Below, piece after piece: positions 23,778 through 34,043 of a stretch of 64,000 bases of DNA. Position 1 is the stretch's first letter, and every line of letters starts with the position of its first letter. Position numbers and translations under genes: made by a program. The notes beneath the pieces were generated by a model. The model did not search any database and had not been told where the DNA came from. It saw only the letters and a program-made list of their open reading frames with translations. The stretch is from Monosiga brevicollis MX1. Taxonomy: Eukaryota; Opisthokonta; Choanoflagellata; Craspedida; Salpingoecidae. The stretch is from assembly GCF_000002865.3 (NCBI RefSeq), contig NW_001865041.1:268421-332420 (forward strand), written 5' to 3'.

Positions 23778-24576
23778 AGCCTACCGCCGTGCCCCGCCTT
23801 CACCTCGAAGGTTACATCTTGAGTTTTCCTGATACCTTGCCTTGAGTTCTGGTGCTAGATCTTCGATTTGGCCCAGAGATTTATCGTTCCAATGCTCCAG
23901 CCTGTGGTACCGGGCCTCGACTGCGTCGAAACCTGCGACCTCCATTGGTGCTTGAGCCTTGGCCAGCTCGCTGCCTTATTAACATGAACCCCTGCCCCTA
24001 TCCTCATCCTTCTCCGTGTCCGACCGGCTTGCTTTGCAAGCGACCTTCCTTGTCTTCCTCGACTGTTTGACCCGTTCACATGTAAATCGACACCACTTTT
24101 CTTTCATCGCTGACGACGTCCAATCAACAAATTTGGTGCCCTTTTTTGCCCTGTGTGTTGCAATGCCGCAAGACCGTAAAACCCTGCATCCGACCGGCAT
24201 CCACATTGTGACCCGTTGTGTCCCCGTACACACACACGCACACACATATAGATACCTGCTTGCTACACAAAGCCTGTGCAAAAGTATTCGTTCAACCCCT
24301 TGAGTAAAAAACAATGACAGGTGGGCTGCTTTCAAACGTTATGACTGATGACTGGACATTATCTTGCATTTGAATCTCAGTGCTGTTGCTTCCGGCTCGA
24401 CTCAAGAATCCGACATACGCAACACTCATGGTCATCAGTTCTCAACTCACAAGGACGCATGCCTCTCGTCACAGCGAGCCAGGTTTGGTATCAAGTTTGG
24501 CTTGAATCTCTTGTTTTGTAGCGTTCTCACACGCGCTAAAGACGGAGAATGGTAGAAATTGGCGTGCCAAGATCAA
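23778..24576. other. Convergent 3' flanks, no gene seen
   Basis: Lies between the 23082 gene (plus) and the NUP50-like gene (minus). CACACACGCACACACATA occurs near 24229-24248. No ORF with domain or splice support. Confidence 0.6.
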
Positions 24577-26885
24577 TTAGGCCTCTGCCTTGGCCTCTTC
24601 CTTGTTCTCTTCCTTCTCTTCCTTGGTCTCTTCCTTGGTCTCTTCCTTGGTCTCCTCCTTGGCCTCCTCCTTGGCCTCCTCCTTGGTCTCCTCCTTGGTC
24701 TCCTCCTTGGTCTCCTCCTTGGAGCTCTCACCAGCAGATTTAGTCGTTGATGATGAAGGTTTCTGACACACCTCGGAAATGTACTTGATCAACCGATCCA
24801 GAATTTGTGTGCTCTTCGCGCCAACCTATGCACACACCGTTTGCCCGAATCAGAGTAGTCATTTGCATGTTGCGTTCATGCATGAACGCTTTCATAAGTA
24901 CACGCGGCTGGATAGCCGCACCTTGATCATGTAAGGCTGAAGCCCCATGCTGTCCGCCTCACCCGCCTCGGCTTTGGTCTCGGCATGGTTGACCAGCGTC
25001 AGGCTGAACAGCTGCATCAAAAAAAAAAAACAAGGTCAATAGCAATGGCCACATGATTCAAAGAAGCACACCACTGCATCGCTCCGACTATTGGAGATGA
25101 CGCAAAAACAACTCACGCGATCGCTCGTGCGCGTGGGCGCTGCTGCCGTGGAAGCGGTCGCGTTCATAAGAAGTCGCTTTGTCGTATCTGCGCGCATGAC
25201 TGATGCAACAGTGGAAAGTGGTTTTTTGGAGGAAATGAGGTGGTCAGAAGAGGGTTGACAGAGGCGCGGGTGCGCGACAGGTCGTCCTAGGCTAGATCCA
25301 TCCCAGCACGATTCTGCGCTTCCCACAGGCTGTTTTGCAATTCTCGCTTACCCAAGCGCCGGCTCTGCTTGTCGTCTCCCATTTGATTGAGAGAGCAGGT
25401 ACCCACTCCTCGCTCTTTCCACTCGCTGTTGCCATCCTTGCCCTTGACGAGCGCATACAGCTTGCAGTGCACCTGTCAGTGGAAAGTGAGTACCCCAACA
25501 CGCAGGTTAGCAGGGGCTGTGAAGAGGATATAAAGCCCGGCGCATCCTCATCGTGCGGTAGTGCGTGACACACCGTTTCCAGTTTGCGTTCTTCTTCCTC
25601 GCCTGTCTTGATGTCATCCGAGTCCATCAAGTCAACTGTCGAGACAGGGAATCATAATGAGCAACTGGTGCGCTGTGTGCCGGCGTAAGATTATTCGTGT
25701 TGTCAGAACATGCTCATGTACAAGCCATTGATCAGTTCTTACTCGTTGGTTTGGTGCTGGTCACTGTCTTCTTCAAGAAGCTGCCCTGTTCCGTGTTGCC
25801 AGCTGCATGCAGCACATCACCCACCCCGAAACCCCCCAGCGCCGCCACCAAAAAGAGGTATGACAACAACAATGCCAGTCATGAGAAAGAGTGAGAGAGT
25901 GCAACTAAAGAGTGGACATCTCTTTCTGGCATCTTCATCGAGCAACCGTTGTGATTGGCCTCCGCTCACCTTCCTCAAAAGTGGTACCTTCAGTCTTTTC
26001 CTTGTCATCTGCTTTGCTACCTGATCCAGCAAATGTGCCACTACCGAACGTGCCAAAGCCTAGCCCAGTGACAACAATGCTTCTTGAGAACCAGAATCTG
26101 ACGAGTGGATAGGCGGAACAAGGCTAGGCGGAACAAGGCTAGGCCTGGTGAACGAGCTCTGCCGCGACAGCACGCTGAGCACACCTTTGGCAACGTTGGC
26201 AAAGCCGCTAGTGCCACTGGCAGCGGCGCCAAAGCCTGTGTGCAGCACCCAAGTGTGCGAAGAATGCATGCCAGTGCATAAGATGCATAATAAGCGCACA
26301 AGCATCACCGCCGTTGGCAAGCAAGCGAGACGCTGAGTCAACACAGGCGAGGCGCGCAGGCCGCACCGCTTTTACTGCTTGTGCCCCAGGTGGCGGCCAC
26401 CTTTTGGGCTGCATCTTCCGCTGTTTTGGAGAGCTTGATACCACTGCCCCATGCTGAAAGGCTGGAAGCGCCCTTTGATCCCTGCCAGGCAGAAAAGCCC
26501 TTGGCAGCATTCTCCCAGGAACTGTGGGCCGATGCGCCGGATGGGTCAGGGTTGGGTGGCGGGGACAAGGCGATGGTCGTAGGTTGCGGTCGGGCAAGCC
26601 ATGGTTCGGCGCGCAAGCTCTGGTTTTTTGCTGTTCTCAACCCCTTGCTTCAACATGACCGTACCTCAAAAGAGATGGGGTGGCGCCGGCGCCGCTTGAC
26701 GCGGGCTCCTCGTTCTGCTTGACCCGCTTAGCTACGGAAATGGAACATGTGGTGGTCGTGAGATGCGAGCAAAGTAGAACGGAGCTGCGCAGGCCGTCGA
26801 TTGTGTTATTGCCGGTCCAGGGAGCACATATCTATAAATCGACCGCCTTACCGGGATGGGTTTGTTCTGGCTCATCGCTCTGCAT
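24577..26885 (-). CDS. NUP50: NUP50/Nup2-type nucleoporin with Ran-binding domain
   Basis: Multi-exon minus-strand gene. Exon 1 (26885-26852, MQSDEPEQTHP) joins exon 2 at 26731 to give AKRVKQNEEPASSG, like the NUP50 N-terminus that binds importin-alpha. Middle exons hold degenerate FG/G-rich segments (GFGAAASGTSGFANVAKG about 26235-26182; FGTFGSGTFAGSGSKADDKE about 26060-26000) and a W-x-A/S repeat-like part (ENAAKGFSAWQGSKG). The C-terminal RanBD is built from IKTGEEEERKLET (about 25610-25575), CKLYALVKGKDGNSEWKERG (about 25470-25410), SRRLVMRADTTKRLLMNA (across an intron to about 25200-25160), LQPYMIK and TQILDRLIKYISE (near 24795). RanBD binds RanGTP during nuclear transport. Unusually, the protein then ends with a long KEET/KEEA tandem repeat before the stop at 24579-24577. 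Some middle junctions are approximate. Confidence 0.85.
24585..24722 (-). repeat. Coding minisatellite encoding K-E-E-T/A repeats
   Basis: Tandem 12-bp units (plus strand TCCTTGGTCTCC with variants GGCCTC and TTCCTTGGTC) give about eleven K-E-E-T/A/E/N units at the C-terminus of the NUP50-like protein. Units differ mainly at single positions, so copy number is expected to vary. Confidence 0.9.
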
Positions 26886-27183
26886 TTTCACCGACCCGTA
26901 GACGGTCAGTGGACAAACGGTCACAACCGAGATGAACAGGGGCCGACCCGAACCCAAACCCGAATGCCACAGCACAAGGACGGTCACAGAGGCAGTTGTG
27001 TGAGAACACGAGCCATGAACAAGGACGACTGACACTCCCTTCACCCAGAACCACGGCCTAGTCCATGTTACTCGGTTTGACACCGGTCGGCAGCGCTGGG
27101 GCTCTAGACTAGCACGCACCTTCTCGCTCATGGTGCCTGATGTCAAGAAAGTCAACCAGACGAAAGAGAATAAACTGTGAACG

Positions 27184-27268
<85 letters not shown>

Positions 27269-27316
27269 CTAGTTGTGCTTTTTTACTTCTCTCTTTCTCA
27301 AACCGACCAAACCAAT

Positions 27317-27410
<94 letters not shown>

Positions 27411-27882
27411 CCAATTCATTCTCTCTCTCTCTCTCTCTCTGTTACTCTCTTTTTTTTTTTAGACAAGAGGTTGATGACTATTATTTTCAACTGATTTTGC
27501 GTCAATTTTAAGGTATTTTGAGGCTCTTTTGGTGTGGCCTATGCTCTGCTGGGGTTCGAGTTGTGGCATTGGTCGAGCTGAACAGGTGACGAGTTGAGCA
27601 GACCTTGGTTTACTACCAAGCTCCATGCAAGCCAAGGTACACGACTGTCACCCTAGTGCGCTGTCATTTTATCTTCACATGTCAATTCAAAAATTTGATA
27701 GCCGATGGCCAGGGTGCCGTTCATTAGCGCTTCATGATGAACAAGGCGGATTGGATTGATAATAAGACGAAAAGAGAAAAAAAACACATCAATGGCGAGG
27801 TCGAGCACACGGAAAGACGACGGTTCATGAAAGCGACCAAGTTGTTCGCTGCCGTGACTACGCAAGCAAATTATGCGGCACA
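26886..27882. other. Divergent/intergenic region dominated by (CT)n
   Basis: Upstream flank of the NUP50-like gene and downstream flank of the GH88 gene. Three (CT)n runs occupy 27186-27268, 27321-27406 and 27419-27440, with a T-rich end at 27449-27462. 27470-27880 is AT-richer and shows no gene. Confidence 0.75.
27186..27440. repeat. (CT)n tracts with shared AACCAATTCAT spacer
   Basis: Pure CT runs are separated by spacers containing CTCAAACCGACCAAACCAAT (about 27297-27316) and CTCAAACCAATTCATT (about 27405-27420). Both resemble the spacer near the window start on the other strand. Confidence 0.93.
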
Positions 27883-30230
27883 TCAGAAATCAGCCCCCTT
27901 GAGGCGTCGAATGGCCTCGAGAAAATAGTAGTCAGTCTCAATCACCGTACAGCCCGCCAACACGCAATCGTGGCCTAGCCGAGCAAGTTGTGACATGAGG
28001 CAACGCCGTGCTGTCATACACGCCCGGGGTGAACACACGCATAGGCGGCAGCGGTTCGTACCGTTGCGCTGTAAAATGGCCTGATAGTTTTCGGGTGCCA
28101 GATAGGCGTCAGAGGCAAGCGTCGCGACGATGCCCTGTGCCAGCTCTCGGTAGACGGGATTCTGAGGTGGTCGACCACAGCAGGATAGCGAGGTCAGCAT
28201 GGCTCGGTTTAGCAATCATGGTTTAATGTTAAAAGGGAAGAGGGGCATTTTCCCACGACTGCGAGGGGCGGGGAGGAGAACACTGTACCTGGGTGTAGGT
28301 GGCGAGTTCGATAAAGCCCGACGCCACAATGGCCGCAGAAGACGTGTCGCTGAGAGCACGGAAGAAGCACAGCAAAGTATCAGTGAGGGCGCTAGCTACA
28401 TGACTGTGGCAACTTGGGGTTTGGGGCTCAAGCTCCACACGAGTATGGAGGACGAACCGATAAGTGGGAAGAGGGGCGTTGAAGTCCCAGTTGGGAACTA
28501 GATCAGCATTGTTGGCTGCAAGCCAGTACTCGCTCACTTGCCGGGCATACTCAAGGAAACGTGGCTCCTGGACATAGCGGTACGCCTGATGATCATCAAC
28601 GTCAACGTGAGCACCACTGGCTCGAGACATTGTCTTGGACAACATGCAGAGCATAGACGCGAGGAAGTGGGCATCAAGAGCGGGTAGGAGCCCACCATAG
28701 TAAAGCCGTAGACGCCCCACGCCTGGCCTGGTGGGCGAGCAGCGGTAGCGAGGGGAAAGCACGGTGAGTTTTTGGAGATCTGGTGGCAACTTCATGCTAT
28801 GCGAGCGCGTACCGCGGGCCCAGGTTGAGTTGACGGCCATGCCCTGTGGCGTGCCTGCAAGAACGGGTCATTTTGTCACCAATCAATGAGATACAGGAGG
28901 CAACAGGCAAGGCCCCAGGGCTTGGTTCAAGGTAGGTGCAGCGTTGATGCACCACAACCAACCGGAGCGACTGATAACGGAGCCATTGTTGGGGTTGAAG
29001 ACCACCAAGTGGTAGGTAGAAAAGTCTGATCGCAGCCAGTATTCCGCAGTCTTGTCGACATGCGAGATCTAGGATAGGGGTCATATCGGCATGAAGGCCA
29101 AACACCACTACACCTTGGCGTGCGTGCATGGGTGCAGGGGTCCTACCGCCATTTCTAATAACGTGTAGTTCATCGTTTCGTAGCCAACCCAGAAGAGGAG
29201 CTCAAGATTGAGCAAATTGTCGATAATGACCTGGGAGGGGCAGCAAGCGTGAGGCACTGACAACCAGTGCGGCAGGAACGCAAGCAGCGGTCTGCGTGCT
29301 TGTACGTGTGCGCATGTACGGGTCACACCTCAAAGCTGGTGTTGTCGTCAATGTCGCCCCACGATCGGGTCATGCCAACGACGGGGTTGTAGCGCTTGGC
29401 CAGGGAGTGAGCGGCTGTAGTCAGCAGCTCCATGTACTTGCCTAACCCAAGCGATGACAAAGGGGCCCCACAGGTGCAGCCCAAAAAAAAACACAATCAA
29501 AAGGGGACACGAGACCAGCTATATCATGGGCGCTCCACTTGATTTGCGACAAGATCGGATCAAAAGCGCACCGCGATCAGACTTGGCCCAGAGCTTGTAG
29601 CCGTTGCCAAAGGTGCCAAAGGTCACAAAGCCAACGTCGTGAGAGCTCGTGTCGTTGACTTCTGCTTCCCGGCCCACGGCCAGGCGAGCGGCATTTGACG
29701 CGTAAATTTCTTTTCCTGTGTCGAGTTGAAGCAAAGCAAGTGGTTTAAGGCATGGCATCGGCACTGGCACGGGCTAAAGGCCAGAACACACGCGATTTAC
29801 CGGTGAGATTAGCCATTTGCCACAGTTGCCCGATGAAGAACCCACTCGTCCACCCTGAATTATAGCTCCAAACAAAACCATCGCCCTCTGGCCGAGTCTG
29901 ATCTGGCCATTGGTCATCGGCCAACTGAGTCATGACCCGATGCGTCTGTCAGTATCATTCCGAGCCAACAAAAGTGCACAGACCGAAATGAAGGGATGAG
30001 ACCAGCAGGGACCATGGCCAACCCAAGCGCGAGGTACCACGGCAGGTCGGTCGATTGCGGACACCTGCCTTTTCTTCATAGAGGCGCACCAGCTTGTCCA
30101 GGACGTCATCTTGCTGGACCAGGACCTTGGGCTCGTGAACATTGGGTGCGTTGGGGGTGTTGAAGGTGGAGGCGACAACCATGGCAGCCCATAGAGCCAC
30201 CAGAATCAAAGAAGGGCCCACCCCACGCAT
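27883..30230 (-). CDS. Secreted glycoside hydrolase family 88 (unsaturated glucuronyl hydrolase)
   Basis: About ten short exons from ATG 30230 to the stop at 27885-27883. The start gives a signal peptide (MRGVGPSLILVALWAAMVVA). Family blocks in order: FVWSYNSGWTSGFFIGQLWQ (about 29912-29850); SSHDVGFVTFGTFGNGYKLW (about 29645-29588); MTRSWGDIDDNTSFEVIIDN through LLNLELLFW (about 29375-29180, split by an intron); TYHLVVFNPNNG (about 29015-28980); GMAVNSTWARGQA-like join (about 28843-28590); YVQEPRFLEYA; PNWDFNAP; DTSSAAIVASGFIEL (about 28350-28305); and the terminal DYYFLEAIRRLKG. The two catalytic Asp positions of GH88 (HDxGF and IDNLLNLELL) are both kept. Such enzymes remove 4,5-unsaturated uronic acids left by polysaccharide lyases. 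Closest relatives known to me are bacterial, but dense introns show it is at home here. Confidence 0.88.
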
Positions 30231-30397
30231 ACTGTCCGGTGTCGGTACCCTTGGCTGCCACACAACAACCCTCGCTTCCAACCAGACAAGAGTGAAATCC
30301 GGCTCGCAATCAGCACGTCACGTCGTCTGTCATAAAATTCTTGAAAGAAGCCCACACTGACTCAAACTCCCCAAAAAAACAAAAAAATAGAGGAAAA

Positions 30398-30464
30398 CAT
30401 TCAACAACAACAACAACAACAGCAACAACAACAACAACAGCAACAACAACAACAACAACAACAG
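30398..30464. repeat. (CAA)n microsatellite, left of the Harbinger element
   Basis: About 22 CAA units with a few CAG variants. A similar tract of the same orientation lies at 33803-33858, on the other side of the transposon genes. Confidence 0.95.
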
Positions 30465-30590
30465 AGACTTTGCAAGCGACCTTCGTTTGTGAATCAAAAA
30501 GGCACAAAAACATGTGTAAACTTTTTTCACACTTCCGGTGGCACCCTTTGTAATCAAAGGTTTCTTTACCTAATTTACCGTTACTGAGTC

Positions 30591-32031
30591 ATGCCTCGAC
30601 CGCGCGAGGCCATCGTCTCGGCGGATCGCCTGTTGCGAGATAGCCGCTTCTCGGCCAGTGCTCGCCGGGCAATCTTTCAAAAAAGGAAGGATTACGCGTC
30701 AAAAGTTGCGTTGGCGTTCTTTTTGCAGACGTTGGCCCGCTTGGTGACTGAGCATCGAGCCGGTCTTCTCCCTGACGACTTTAATGCTGACGAAGCTATC
30801 CTCTTCCTCTGCCTGGCGGCGACAAACATGGTCAAGAATGCAACTCGTGAATTGGAGCGGCCGCCTGTTGTAATTGCTGAGAATGGAACTCCTCACGTGA
30901 ACTTGGCTCGTTTTACAGAAACGGCATGGGCACAATGTTTTGGACTCACAAATGCGGCGCAGTTTGAGCGACTAGCAGCCGCGCTGGCCCCCCATATCAA
31001 CGAGCACCTGCCCGTCCCACTCCGGGAGGCCCTGCTCGCTTTCTTCGCTCTATTCCACCGATCGTCGCGCCTCATCGACGCCATCCACACCTTGGGAGTG
31101 TCCTGGACGGTACCCAAAATGTCTCAAGTCATAAATCAGTTTGCGCTGGCCGTGGCGAAAAAGTTTCAGCGCCGGTTGGCCTTTGATGCACGTTTCTTTC
31201 AACCGGACTGGACCACAGCCGCTGTTGCTGCCGTGGCCGCAAAAGGATCTCCATTGCCAGGAATTTGCGCCTTCATTGACGGCACTGGTCAAAACCTGGC
31301 GCGCCCTAAAGGAAAAGACAACCAGGCCGCCTTTTACTCTGGTAAAGACTCGGTGAGTTGACTGCCGCCCGCTTTTTTTTTTTTTTTTTTTTTGTGCTGG
31401 GCCTCATGTTACTATACATTTTGTAGAAGCACACCACTCGCTATCAAGGTGTTGTGGCACCGAACGGTGTCCTCGTCAGTTTTGCCGGGCCATGGCGAGG
31501 TAGGGAGTGCCCGGCTATTCGGATGCTCACTTGGATGTTGGTTGCCGGGACCTGGCTTACCTCAACGTACTGACTCCACTAGGGCCGAGGCATGATGCTT
31601 ACATACTCGAGCAATCGGGCTTGCTCGATAACCTTAAGCGAGTATGGCCCGAAGAAACACCATGGTGCTTGCTGGGAGACTCAGCGTATCCTAGGTCGAA
31701 ACGCCTGGTACGCCCCGCTAAGCGTGACGAGGGTTGGACGGCGACAACTGAGGCACTAAACGCTGAGCTTGGGCGGCTCCGTATTGTGATTGAGTGGGCC
31801 TTTGGTGCTTCCGGATATGGAGTTGCATCGCGCTTTGAAGGCGTTGTAGATTCACGTCGGATGTTGGTTGGCGAGCGGCCAGTTTCGGCCTACATGCTCA
31901 CAGCAGTATTGCTGACCAACATGATTGTGTGTGACGACCAGAGCAACCCCGTTGCTCAGTATTTTGGCCATAAGTTGGCGATCCCTTCCCTGACAGAGTA
32001 TATGGCGCCGCTATCTCCTTCGGAACGCTGA
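30591..32031 (+). CDS. PIF/Harbinger transposase (HARBI1-like, DDE superfamily)
   Basis: Three exons (30591-31352, 31427-31499, 31583-32031) join in frame to about 427 aa with GTGAGT/GTAGGG donors and TTTGTAG/CCACTAG acceptors. The N-terminal half is a helical, Arg-rich DNA-binding region. The catalytic part shows CAFIDGTGQNLARPKG (D230), YSGKDSKHTTRYQGVVAPNG, FAGPWRGPRHDAYILEQSGL (D283), CLLGDSAYP (D311) and LRIVIEWAFG (E349), the order of the DDE_Tnp_4 family. All acidic residues expected for the triad are present and no stop interrupts the spliced frame, so the gene looks intact. It could be an active transposase or, like vertebrate HARBI1, a kept host gene. The convergent partner and flanking repeats favour the former. 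Confidence 0.88.
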
Positions 32032-32120
32032 ATGTGTCTGACAAGGCAGGGATTGGATAAGAATCAAGGGAAGGAATTCAAATTTATTCTGTTGATCAAA
32101 CATGAAATATTTTACTCTCG

Positions 32121-33593
32121 TCACTCCTTTTGCGATGACCGGGCGCGCGTAGACCGGCGCTGTGTTTGTTCCGGGGCTTGCGTCTCCTGCATCGTTCGCT
32201 TGCCGGTATCTACGGTTGTCGGCAAAGTGTCCTGCCGTCCACTACCAAGTAAAATCGACTTGAGCTCTTCAATAGACTGCTGAATGCCTGTCACCTTTTC
32301 GTTCATGACAGACATGTCTGCCTTCATCTCACTCCTCAGAGCATCAACAAGTTGCTGCTGTTGCGATAGGGCAGGCTGGCGCAAGGTTACAAGGGCCTCG
32401 CCGATGGCTCCTTCAAACCAGCCTGGTCTCATCCCTATATGGGAAGATTCATCTTCAACGAGGGCCCGATCGGTTCTTGCTTCGCCCAATCGGGGGTATG
32501 CTGCCGTCTGAGGTAAATCGGTGGATACCAGAGGCTCCGCGCACGGTTGCGACTCTGCGATCGCATCAGTCGCAAAGACGCTTTGCTCATCATTGCTCTC
32601 AACATGAGGTGTGTGATCAATGCCCTCTGATGCTGAACGACTCGGCGTCAAAGAAGGAAGTGCGGCAACATGGTTTTGCCTGTCAAGAGGAAACACGCTG
32701 TGACCTCGATGCAAAGTGGCCTGTCCGGCCTCCTCGAGCACTGCTTGACGCAAGACAGCCTGCTCTTTTCCACGAGACTCAGCTTGCAAGACGGTCTCAC
32801 GCTCCATCTTCATTGTACGAAGGAGTTGACTATACCGGCCCCAAATTTCACGACGCCCAGGAGGCACGGACGAATCATTGCTTGGATCCGCATTGCCTGT
32901 GTGCGGAATCTTCTGGACATCGCTCAGATATTGCTGTGTAACATCCCAAAAAACACCCCACCATTCGTGACGCGGGCCCATTCGAGATTTTGCGCCAGGC
33001 AAATCTAGGGTGTGCCAGATGTTGCGACGCAGCTGCGTGTATTCGCTCGGAGTGATTGATAACTCACTGAACAACCTGCCATCATCCCAGAGCATTTTTG
33101 AGCATCGGCAGAAAAATGCGCATACCATTCAAAAATGCTTACCACAGCTTCATGGCACGTTCATAGATACCCACGACTGTCAGCCAATCAATCTTGCCAG
33201 TTGTGGACCTTGCAGCGAGTTGCATTTCTGCCCAAGGGTCATTCAGGTCGAACGTTCGAAATCTAAAACCACGAGTTGATTTAAGCTGAATGGCGACAGT
33301 CGGAGAACGAATAGCCTCGCAGGAGAGACAGGCAATAATCAACACCTGCCTTACCTTCGTTGGCACACAATGTTCAGCTGAGCTGCGTCAAAACACCTCA
33401 GACTGAGCTTCCGAGTTGCCGTTGACCGCCGAAGATGAAGCCCCATTTCCATGCCACGAGCGATCACCTCTTTGAGGCAGCGCTCTGATGCTTCCACAGG
33501 ACTAACTGACCGACCAAGGATGGGGATCTGCAATAGGGAACAAGCACTTTTCAATTCTTCCTCCACCGCAGAGTCTCCACTCAGGGAAGCCAT
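32121..33593 (-). CDS. Harbinger second protein (Myb/SANT-like DNA-binding partner)
   Basis: Three minus-strand exons: about 33593-33354 (MASLSGDSAVEEELKSACSL through NIVCQRR, GTAAGG donor); about 33278-33136 (from LKSTRGFRFR to GIYERAMKLW); and about 33095 to the stop at 32121. The segment KIDWLTVVGIYERAMKLW plus LSITPSEYTQLRRNIWHTLD has the Trp spacing and helical character of the Myb/SANT-like or trihelix partner that Harbinger elements encode. That partner helps nuclear import of the transposase and binding to the subterminal DNA. The C-terminal half is Ser/Thr/Gln-rich, with a short coiled-coil-like helix (ALRSEMKADMSVMNEKVTGI) and a basic tail (QRRSTRARSSQKE) that could be a nuclear localisation signal. 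The SANT assignment is by pattern, not by confident match. Confidence 0.6.
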
Positions 33594-34043
33594 GGTGGCA
33601 CTGCCGTTTATGGCGCCCTCGAGCTTTTGTGCCTTGCCGTCAAAAAATGCAAAAGCTCCTCTTCAAAAAGATCAAAAAGGCATGTTTTTGCACCAAATCT
33701 CGATTTTTGCGCCCACCTTTCGTACCGTTTTTGTCTGACAATGGATTTCGTCCCTCGAGGAGCTTTTGCACTGGTATCCAAAAGCTTAGTTACAAGGTGT
33801 ATAACAACAACAACAACAACAGCAACAACAGCAACAGCAACAAGCAACAACAGCAACTGCAGCCAGTACCCTCAACAGAAACAGCGACAAGAACCGGCTC
33901 AACTGCAACATTTACCCGGGGGTATGCCCTTGGCAAGGACGTGGTGAGCTGTTCATATCGGTTGAAAACAGCAAGAATCACGACAACAACCTGTTTGGCT
34001 CTCCAGGATCGAGGTGGCCTGCGCAGGTCGGCTGGGGAGCGCC
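33594..34043. other. Right end of transposon plus flanking sequence
   Basis: Contains a Harbinger subterminal region with three related motifs (CCCTCGAGCTTTTGTGCC at about 33617; TGCAAAAGCTCCTC at 33648; CCCTCGAGGAGCTTTTGCA at about 33752). The (CAA)n/(CAG)n tract follows at 33803-33858, then the presumed 5' flank of the next gene. Confidence 0.7.
33803..33858. repeat. (CAA)n/(CAG)n microsatellite, right of the Harbinger element
   Basis: CAA/CAG trinucleotide run in the same orientation as the tract at 30398-30464. Confidence 0.93.

Larger units (their letters stand above)
30465..33805. mobile_element. PIF/Harbinger-like DNA transposon (approximate limits)
   Basis: A transposase gene (plus, 30591-32031) and a second gene (minus, 32121-33593) converge with 89 bp between stops, the classical two-gene PIF/Harbinger layout. 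Limits are placed at the inner edges of the flanking (CAA)n tracts. The left edge (ACTTTGCAAGCGACCTT, about 30469-30485) and the reverse complement of the right edge (ACCTTGTAACTAAGCTT, about 33784-33800) match at roughly 10 of 17 positions, so these are at best degenerate terminal inverted repeats. A perfect 14-bp inverted repeat (33648-33661 and 33757-33770) lies in the right subterminal region. No clean TWA target-site duplication was identified. Confidence 0.75.

Noticed and set aside
27120-27131. Alternative NUP50 first exon MSEK with a GTGCGT donor
   Set aside because: Its phase does not join the AKRV exon, whereas the exon at 26885-26852 does.
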